A DNA stretch of 6,371 nt from Acidobacteriota bacterium. GTDB taxonomy: Bacteria; Acidobacteriota; Thermoanaerobaculia; Multivoradales; SZUA-115. Position numbers and translations under genes: made by a program. This document shows, piece by piece, positions 1 through 5,334 of this stretch. The notes under the pieces were generated by a model, which was not told where the DNA came from, ran no database searches, and was given only the letters and a program-made list of their open reading frames with translations. Numbering within the stretch: position 1 is the first letter of the stretch; each line of letters begins with the position of its first letter. Location: positions 1-6,371 of the forward strand of contig QIHU01000113.1 of the NCBI GenBank assembly GCA_003231035.1. The letters are read 5' to 3'.

Positions 1-416
1 ACGTTGAAGGCGTCCGAGCCCGACCCTTCCTCGGTGATCGCGTGCACCCCGATCAGATCCCCCGCCACCATCGGTGGCAGATAGCGATCCTTCTGCTCCT
101 CGTTGCCGAAGCGCAGTAGCGGCACCTGAGCACTCCACATGTGGGCGTTAAGCGAAAAGAGCAAGCCGTTGTCGCAACAGCCATAGCCGAGCCCTTCCAT
201 GGCATGGATGGTGGTCAGCAGATCGCTACCGGCACCGCCGTACTGCTCGGGAATGGGCAAGCCTAGGAGGCCAAACCGCGCCGCCGCGCGCCACTTCTCG
301 CGCGAGAAACGGCCCTCCTTGTCGGCCTCGTAGACCCCTTCGTTCAGCGCCCCGCGGGCGAACTCGACGGCCGCGTCGTGGAGTTCTTCTTGCTCGGGAG
401 TGAAATCAAAATCCAT
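1..416 (-). CDS. Acyl-CoA dehydrogenase, N-terminal part (runs off the window)
   Basis: This is the first 138 codons of a flavin-dependent acyl-CoA dehydrogenase, a family that introduces an alpha-beta double bond into acyl thioesters using FAD; the C-terminal FAD/catalytic domain lies outside the window. The start is the ATG at 416-414. An in-frame TAG at 440-438 leaves only seven codons upstream of it, and a weak purine-rich ribosome site (GAGAG) lies just before it. Family marks are the opening MDFDFTPEQEELHDAAVEFA, the segment FGLLGLPIPEQYGGAGSD at about residues 46-63, FGNEEQKDRYLPPMVAGDLIG at about 104-124 (given here as family pattern fGxxeQKxryLP), and the FAD-contacting ITEEGSGSDAF at about 127-137, where most relatives have TEP. 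The stretch GYGCCDNGLLFSLNAHMW is distinctive. The gene is 37 bp downstream of the acyltransferase and in the same direction, so it may share its transcript. Substrate unknown; family call is firm, role in the cluster is inference. Confidence 0.93.
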   Translation of the reverse strand, partial: MDFDFTPEQEELHDAAVEFARGALNEGVYEADKEGRFSREKWRAAARFGLLGLPIPEQYGGAGSDLLTTIHAMEGLGYGCCDNGLLFSLNAHMWSAQVPLLRFGNEEQKDRYLPPMVAGDLIGVHAITEEGSGSDAFN

Positions 417-453
417 GGTTCTCTCAGCGGGTTCGCTCTAAGGGTGGGGACGG
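417..453 (-). other. Short gap between acyltransferase and acyl-CoA dehydrogenase genes
   Basis: This 37-bp gap is the longest non-coding stretch in the window. It holds a 4-bp stem hairpin (agcg/cgct at 426-437) without a following T-run, so it is not a convincing terminator. No promoter boxes were recognised. A weak GAGAG precedes the ATG. The gap is compatible with read-through from the upstream genes. Confidence 0.5.
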
Positions 454-1104
454 TTAGTGGAAAGGCCAGAAGTGTTCGGCGGTGTAGGCCAGGTTTTTCG
501 GACGGCGAGCGACGACCTGCGCCGGGTTGCCGCGCACGATGGTATAGGGGGCCACGCTCTTGGTGACCACCGACCCCGCGGTGACCACCGCCCCTTCACC
601 CAAGGTGACGCCGAGCAGGACGATAGCGCCGCTACCGACGAAAACATGATTCTCGATGGTGATCGGACCGGTGATGCCGTCGAAGCTGGGCGAGAACATA
701 TCGTGGCTGCCCATCACCAGGCAGGCGCGATAGGCGATCGCCACATCGTCGCCGATGGTCAGATCGTCCATTCCCGCACCGACGATAAGGCAATCCATCT
801 GCAAGGTACTGCGCCGGCCGATCTTCACTCGGCCGCGGCCGCCAAAAACCTTGAGGCCATGGTGAATGCTGGTCCGCTCGCCAATCTCCCAGCCCAGGGC
901 GTACCGGTAGTAGGCGCGGCGCAGAGCGTGGCCGGGGAGCTGACCGATCACCCGGTTGCCCCCGAACAAGAGCAGGTTGCGCAGCCAGTAGCGCACCCTG
1001 TCGCCGAAGCGGGTTTGGATCACCACCCGCTCGCCGTGGCCGACCGAGGACTCCTCGCGCGGTCCAGCGCCTGGCGGGCTCTCCTCACTCTTGGCGGTCT
1101 TCAA
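454..1104 (-). CDS. Left-handed beta-helix (hexapeptide) O-acyltransferase, sugar-decorating type
   Basis: A 216-residue protein of the LbH/hexapeptide acyltransferase family (WcaF/maltose O-acetyltransferase-like), which usually moves an acetyl group from acetyl-CoA to a sugar hydroxyl in the cytoplasm. Residues about 75-190 hold imperfect hexapeptide turns (for example VFVGSGAIVLLGVTLGEGA and VVTAGSVVTKSV). The likely catalytic histidine is in MGSHD at about 131-135, and the hallmark GNPA at about 192-195 closes the helix. The start is TTG at 1104-1102, overlapping the TGA of the co-polymerase gene in a TTGA; an AGGAG site sits 8 nt upstream, and no ATG occurs before about residue 103, which is inside the fold. 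The first 25 residues are polar, rich in E, S, G and P, and probably disordered. The protein ends at TAA just after the C-terminal EHFWPFH. Likely job: O-acetylating the polymer or its repeat unit. Acetyl versus other acyl donor cannot be told from sequence. Confidence 0.9.
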   Translation of the reverse strand: MKTAKSEESPPGAGPREESSVGHGERVVIQTRFGDRVRYWLRNLLLFGGNRVIGQLPGHALRRAYYRYALGWEIGERTSIHHGLKVFGGRGRVKIGRRSTLQMDCLIVGAGMDDLTIGDDVAIAYRACLVMGSHDMFSPSFDGITGPITIENHVFVGSGAIVLLGVTLGEGAVVTAGSVVTKSVAPYTIVRGNPAQVVARRPKNLAYTAEHFWPFH

Positions 1105-2597
1105 ACTTCCAGCTCCTCTCGATCCTCAGTCGGCACCGCCGACCGCAAAACTCCCGCCCAGCCGAGGGCGCGCAGCTCGAGCATCAGTACTGCCAACAGA
1201 GCCAGCAGCATGCCACCCAAGATAGAGACCATGAGCAGCACCGTCTTCTTGGGCCGCACCGGTTTGGTCAAGGCTACCGCCCGTTGCACGATACTGACGT
1301 TGGTCACTTTACCGAGGTCGAGCGCCTTCTCGATGCGTGCCTCTTCGCCCCGTTCAAGGTAGAACAAGTAGCGCTTTTCAGCCGCCGCGATCATCCGTTC
1401 GGAGCGCGCCGCCGCGAGCGCCTGGCGGTCGAGGTTCAACAACCGTCCGCGCGAGCGTCGCTGCTGGTTGGAGACCACTTTGGAGCGCTCGACGGCGCCG
1501 GCCAAATCCGCCCTCGTTTGCGACAGCTGGCGTTCGATCTCGAGCAGAGTTGGGCTCATCTCGGCGGCGTTACCCCGTTCCTCGACCAGGGCTGATCGGG
1601 TCAGCTCCAGCTTGCGCCGATTCTCCACCACCAGTGGGAAATCATCGTTGTAACGCGTCTCGAGCCGAATTCGTTCCCCTTCCAGCTCCCGCACCTCCGC
1701 CTTGAGTTTGTCGAGTGTCGGCGAGCGCATCAGTGGCCTGTTGCTACTTGTGTCCAGCCCGGTACTCCAGTCCGCATTCAACGAGTCAATCTGCCCGCGC
1801 AGTTCCGCTCGACGGCGCGCCAGCGTCGCCGCTTCGAGGCGCAGTTGCGCGTCGTGGTGCAACTGCACTTCGCGCTCGGCCACGATATCGGCGACCCCCG
1901 CCTCTTCTTTCAGCTGCTGCAGCCGATCTTCCTGCTCGCGCAAATCGGTGGCCGAACGGTCGGCTTGATCGGTGAAGAACGGTCCTGCCGCGTAAGGTTG
2001 ATGAACCTCCACGTGGTGATCCAGATAGTGTTCGAGCAGGTTGTCCAGCACGATTTCCGCCACTTCAGGGTCTCCCGATTCGAAGGTCACCAGCAAGACG
2101 TTCGAATCCTTGAGCCGGGTGGCCGAGAGGCTCTGGGTGAGGCCATGGATCGCCCGGTCGCGAGGGCTCGGCTCCGGTAGGTCGTGGTAGCTCGCGTACC
2201 AGCGGTCGTAGGCCCGAGCCGGGCCGAAGATCAGCCGCAGGTACCACGGCATGGGCGCCTGGTCGATGCCAGTCGCTTCGACCGTCTTTTCGAGCACTTC
2301 GTGGCTGGTCAGGATGGCGATCTCGGACATCACCTCTTCTTCCGACACCGCGCCGGTCAAGACGGTGGTGGGGTCGTTGGGATCGGCGTCCACCGGAACT
2401 CTGGAACGGGCCATCTCAATCAATATCGCGGCCCGCGCCACGTAGGTCGCCGGCCACAGAAAGCCGGCGACATGAACGGCCATGAATACGACAACGAAAA
2501 AGACGAGCCACTGCCAACGTCGGCGCCGCAGGGCGCCGGTGAGCCGGTGGACGAGAGTCTCGATCTCGTCTTGGTGGGAGCTGGATCGGGTACTCAT
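1101..2597 (-). CDS. Polysaccharide co-polymerase (Wzz/GumC type) without kinase domain
   Basis: A 498-residue inner-membrane protein of the Wzz/GumC/Wzc-N-terminal class, which controls chain length and export of surface polysaccharides made by the Wzx/Wzy route. A cytoplasmic arginine-rich stretch (about 23-28) precedes membrane segment 1 (about 31-48). A large periplasmic region contains charged coiled-coil helices (roughly 210-275, 293-345 and 350-405). Then comes the proline motif KPVRPKK (445-451), followed by membrane segment 2 (about 452-474) and a 24-residue acidic tail. No Walker A motif or tyrosine-rich tail follows, so there is no BY-kinase half; with about 400 periplasmic residues it is nearer the long GumC/PCP-2 type than short O-antigen Wzz. 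The ATG at 2597 overlaps the TGA of the glycosyltransferase gene in an ATGA and has a strong GGAGG site 7 nt upstream, so the two are probably translationally coupled. It overlaps the next gene by 4 bp. Any partner kinase or outer-membrane exporter must lie outside the window. Confidence 0.9.
   Translation of the reverse strand: MSTRSSSHQDEIETLVHRLTGALRRRRWQWLVFFVVVFMAVHVAGFLWPATYVARAAILIEMARSRVPVDADPNDPTTVLTGAVSEEEVMSEIAILTSHEVLEKTVEATGIDQAPMPWYLRLIFGPARAYDRWYASYHDLPEPSPRDRAIHGLTQSLSATRLKDSNVLLVTFESGDPEVAEIVLDNLLEHYLDHHVEVHQPYAAGPFFTDQADRSATDLREQEDRLQQLKEEAGVADIVAEREVQLHHDAQLRLEAATLARRRAELRGQIDSLNADWSTGLDTSSNRPLMRSPTLDKLKAEVRELEGERIRLETRYNDDFPLVVENRRKLELTRSALVEERGNAAEMSPTLLEIERQLSQTRADLAGAVERSKVVSNQQRRSRGRLLNLDRQALAAARSERMIAAAEKRYLFYLERGEEARIEKALDLGKVTNVSIVQRAVALTKPVRPKKTVLLMVSILGGMLLALLAVLMLELRALGWAGVLRSAVPTEDREELEV
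1113..1117 (-). promoter_or_regulatory. Ribosome binding site supporting a TTG start of the acyltransferase
   Basis: AGGAG, 8 nt before the TTG at 1104, within the 3' end of the co-polymerase gene. It makes the unusual TTG start credible, as does the TTGA overlap with the preceding stop codon. Confidence 0.7.
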
Positions 2598-3772
2598 CGA
2601 CTATCCTCCGCGAGAATCAAATCCGCCTCGATGGCCTCATCGAGAGCATTGACAAAGGGGTCCCAACCGAAACGCGCCGCTCCCAGGGGAGCTTGGCGAC
2701 GCAATCCATCGAGCAACTCCGGTTCGCGCACCAGGCGCAGCATGGCCTCGGCAAAGGAGCGCGGATCCGGCTGGATGAGCAGACCGTCCTGCTCGTGATC
2801 GACGATCTCCAACGGCCCTCCCCGGTTCACCGCCACCACCGGCTTGGCACAGGCCATCGCCTCGATCACCACTAGCCCCCAATCTTCGTTGAAGGCGGTG
2901 AACAGGGTAGCGAAGCAGCTGCGATAGAGGCTCAACATCTCCTCATCGCTGGGCAGGAGCTTGAACTCGATCGCCTCGTCCCCGGCGCTCAGGGCGCGGA
3001 GCTTCTCCAGATAGGGCTGGCTCTTCTCGTCGACGATGCCGGCGATCACCAATCGCCAGCCCTCCTTGTCTTCGACCTCTTGGCGGAAGAGCTTGAAGGC
3101 CTGGATGGCCAACTCTAGGTTCTTGGTCCACATGATCCGACCGGGAACGAAGAAGGTGCGATCGGACTGGGAGGACGGTGTGTAAGCGGTAAGGTCAATC
3201 CCTGGATTGAGGACACGCAAGCGCTCAGGTGGCGCCAGTCGACCAGCCAGAATCCGCCCCTCGACTTCCTGGCTGATCGGGAAAACGCGGGTGTAGCGCC
3301 GCCAGGCCAACCGGTCGACGGCACGGAAGAGGGCGCTACCGAAACCGATCACCGTCCGTTTCCAGCCGCTCTTGCGAGCGAAGAACTGGCGCCGGTAGAA
3401 GGGATCGAAGGCGATCCGCAACGGCGTCAGGCAGAGGCAAAAGGCGGGGATATCGCGGTGGCGCAAGGTCATCAGATCGCCCAATCCTTCGCACATCACG
3501 AGCAGCGCATCGAAGGCTGACAGATCGACCTTTTGGCTCAAGATCTTCGCCGCCGCCTTGCCCACCGAGGCCAGCGAGCGCTCCACCGGCACCCGATCGA
3601 GCAGCCGCACATCCATCCCCGAGAGTTCGGGAAAGGTCGACTCCGGGCGAAACTCGTTGGTGAAAATCGTCACCTCAAATCGACTTCGACGCACGATCTC
3701 CACCAGCGTGCGCTCAGCGCCGCTAGTGAGATAGACCCACGGATAGTAGACGGCGATTTTTCGGCGACTCAA
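2594..3772 (-). CDS. Glycosyltransferase, GT-B fold, GT4 (RfaB/group 1) family
   Basis: A 392-residue retaining-type glycosyltransferase that most likely adds one sugar from a nucleotide donor to a lipid-linked repeat unit at the cytoplasmic membrane face. The N-terminal Rossmann half opens with KIAVYYPWVYLTSGAERTL, matching the glycine-rich acceptor-site loop of GT4 enzymes. The C-terminal half has VPGRIMWTKNLELAI (about 209-223, lysine of the nucleotide site) and the family E-x7-E signature in FNEDWGLVVIEAM (glutamates about 296 and 304), followed by NRGGPLEIV. The start chosen is TTG at 3772-3770: a GGGGGAG site lies 5 nt upstream, and the protein then begins right before the first beta strand, as in relatives. 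A GTG at 3808 would add 12 residues and overlap the glycosidase gene by 13 bp, but has no visible ribosome site. It follows the glycosidase by 23 bp and overlaps the co-polymerase gene by 4 bp. Donor and acceptor cannot be read from sequence. Confidence 0.92.
   Translation of the reverse strand: MSRRKIAVYYPWVYLTSGAERTLVEIVRRSRFEVTIFTNEFRPESTFPELSGMDVRLLDRVPVERSLASVGKAAAKILSQKVDLSAFDALLVMCEGLGDLMTLRHRDIPAFCLCLTPLRIAFDPFYRRQFFARKSGWKRTVIGFGSALFRAVDRLAWRRYTRVFPISQEVEGRILAGRLAPPERLRVLNPGIDLTAYTPSSQSDRTFFVPGRIMWTKNLELAIQAFKLFRQEVEDKEGWRLVIAGIVDEKSQPYLEKLRALSAGDEAIEFKLLPSDEEMLSLYRSCFATLFTAFNEDWGLVVIEAMACAKPVVAVNRGGPLEIVDHEQDGLLIQPDPRSFAEAMLRLVREPELLDGLRRQAPLGAARFGWDPFVNALDEAIEADLILAEDSR
2605..2609 (-). 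promoter_or_regulatory. Strong ribosome binding site of the co-polymerase gene
   Basis: GGAGG, 7 nt before the ATG at 2597, lying in the final codons of the glycosyltransferase gene. It is the best Shine-Dalgarno match in the window and supports the start chosen for the membrane protein. Confidence 0.75.
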
Positions 3773-3777
3773 AGCTT

Positions 3778-3784
3778 CTCCCCC
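3778..3784 (-). promoter_or_regulatory. Ribosome binding site that decides the glycosyltransferase start
   Basis: GGGGGAG, 5 nt before the TTG at 3772, in the 23-bp gap after the glycosidase stop (TAG at 3798-3796). The alternative GTG at 3808 has TCTTTCG in front and no purine-rich site, so the TTG is preferred. Confidence 0.65.
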
Positions 3785-3795
3785 GAGGGCGGGAT

Positions 3796-5334
3796 CTATT
3801 TCGTCCACCGAAAGACGGTCAGCGAATGGGGAGGAAACGGGTAGGTGAAGTTGCCAGTGGCGGCGAAGGAGGCAGTGCTGGGGCTGACCCGCGTCGGGTT
3901 GGCGGCGTCGTTGCGCGAAGAGAAACTCGGTCCATTGAGCACCGTCACTGTGCCGGTCACTCCAGGTGGCAGGGTCAGGGTAACGGGTGCATCCACCCGG
4001 TGGGTCAAGCTCCGGTTGACCACGAAGAGGGCGTACTCCTCGCCGGCCGCGTCGCGCGTGGCGACCGCGTCGAGCATCGGCACGTCGGTTTGCGCCGAGA
4101 GCAGTTCGATGACACCGGAATCGAACAGACCATCCTGCGGGTCCACCGTAGTCGCCATCAGCAGCTTGCCAGCCTCGCGGGCGTACGCTTGATGGACGTA
4201 GAACTGCGGATTCCGGTACAGCACACCCTCGTCGACCCCCACCAGGCTACCGAATTGGTCTCCCGCCAAGGACATGTGATGCGCACCGTGCACCCGCTGG
4301 TGGCGCAGGAAGATGTGGAGCACGCTGGCGTTGAACAGCGCGCAGGCCAGCGTCGGGTTGCGTGCCAAGGTCAGATCAGGGTCTTCGATCTCCTCATCGG
4401 GAAAGAAGATACCGTCGTACTCGGTGACGAAGATCGGGATCAGCTTGCCTAGCTTCTCGAGCTGGTTCTCGAGCACCGTCATCGACCGGTCGACCGCCTT
4501 GGTGCCACCGAGCATCGCCGTAAACAAGTACTCATCGCTGGGCACGGTGCCGTCGGGGAGCCAACCGTAGAGCGGGAAGTAGGCGTTGTGCACGCTGATG
4601 CCGTCGATGTACGGACCCGCGAGGCCCAAGACCACCGCGTTCCAGAAGCTGTCCGCCTCCTCCGGCCCGATGACCCCGGCGGCGAAGATCTGGGCGAAGG
4701 GTGATTCTTGGCGTAGCGCAGCGGCATATTCAATCACCCTGCGAGCGTAGACATCGGGCGGCAAGCCGACCAAGCCGTTGGTGCCGATGCCCTCGAAGTA
4801 GATCTCGTTGCCCACCTCCCAGTGGGTGACCGGGAAGCCGCGCGAGTTGAAGAAGGCGGCCCAGGCCACCGCCTCTTCAACGCTGCCGCTACCGCTGTTG
4901 GCGGTGACGAAGGGAATCGCCTTGAGTGCCACCGAGATCTTGATGAACTCCTCGGGGCCGATCACCGGCTTGTAGAACTCGTCGATGTACCCGCTCGACT
5001 GCAACGGTCGCCGGCTCTGCGGCCCCAGGGCCTGCCACCAGTGGTAGAAGTCGGCGGCGGTGCCACCGGGGTAGCGCAGGCTGGTCACCTTCGCTTCGTC
5101 GACCAACTCGACGATCCTTCGATCGATCGAGCCAAACTCGTCGATGATCCCCTCACCCCGTTCGATGGTCTGTAAGTTCTGACCGAAAAGCAGCTCCGGG
5201 ATAGCGCGCACGATGGTGGTGAAGTCGACATCGATAGTGCTCGTCGCGGTGGGTTGAGCCGTGGTTGGCGCGGCCACGCAGAGAAGCGACAAGAGGACAA
5301 GGGGACCGGCAATACCGGGGCGAGGGTGGGTCAT
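3796..5334 (-). CDS. Secreted GH51-like glycoside hydrolase (alpha-L-arabinofuranosidase-like)
   Basis: A 512-residue exported glycosidase. It starts with a signal peptide: MTHPRP, a hydrophobic core at about 8-22, and a likely cut near TTA-QP at 25-26. The (beta/alpha)8 domain spans about 35-400. RYPGG at 87-91 matches the RxPGG segment of GH51 substrate sites. WEVGNE at 172-177 gives the acid/base glutamate E177, and FVTEYDG at 302-308 gives the probable nucleophile E305. Their spacing of 128 residues fits GH51, and SVHNAYFP (247-254) fits the substrate-site histidine strand. Residues about 430-512 form a beta-sandwich like the alpha-L-arabinofuranosidase C-terminal domain, ending LTVFRW. 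The nucleophile strand differs from the usual DEW of GH51, so it is a divergent member and could belong to a neighbouring clan A family (for example GH39 or GH79). Its ATG overlaps the upstream TGA in ATGA, with a GGAG site 5 nt before. Placed beside export genes, it may trim or cleave the polymer in the periplasm or outside the cell; that is inference. Confidence 0.85.
   Translation of the reverse strand: MTHPRPGIAGPLVLLSLLCVAAPTTAQPTATSTIDVDFTTIVRAIPELLFGQNLQTIERGEGIIDEFGSIDRRIVELVDEAKVTSLRYPGGTAADFYHWWQALGPQSRRPLQSSGYIDEFYKPVIGPEEFIKISVALKAIPFVTANSGSGSVEEAVAWAAFFNSRGFPVTHWEVGNEIYFEGIGTNGLVGLPPDVYARRVIEYAAALRQESPFAQIFAAGVIGPEEADSFWNAVVLGLAGPYIDGISVHNAYFPLYGWLPDGTVPSDEYLFTAMLGGTKAVDRSMTVLENQLEKLGKLIPIFVTEYDGIFFPDEEIEDPDLTLARNPTLACALFNASVLHIFLRHQRVHGAHHMSLAGDQFGSLVGVDEGVLYRNPQFYVHQAYAREAGKLLMATTVDPQDGLFDSGVIELLSAQTDVPMLDAVATRDAAGEEYALFVVNRSLTHRVDAPVTLTLPPGVTGTVTVLNGPSFSSRNDAANPTRVSPSTASFAATGNFTYPFPPHSLTVFRWTK

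Noticed and set aside
426..437. Hairpin in the gap between acyltransferase and acyl-CoA dehydrogenase genes as a terminator
   Set aside because: The stem is only 4 bp and no T-run follows on the transcribed strand.
457..1362. 301-codon plus-strand open frame opposite the acyltransferase and the end of the co-polymerase gene
   Set aside because: It lies antisense to two clear genes and crosses their junction, its translation shows no motif or fold, and long antisense frames are expected in GC-rich coding DNA.
2184..2798. 204-codon plus-strand open frame
   Set aside because: It is antisense to the co-polymerase and glycosyltransferase genes, whose translations match known families; its own translation is low-complexity and matches nothing I recognise.
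3826..4452. 208-codon plus-strand open frame
   Set aside because: It is antisense to the glycosidase C-terminal region, is rich in R, G, V, H and Q as expected of a shadow frame, and has no recognisable motif.
5112..5132. Cluster of gatc/tcga tetramers
   Set aside because: It is short, sits within the glycosidase coding region, encodes ordinary residues (SIDRRI), and shows no operator-like symmetry with its surroundings.
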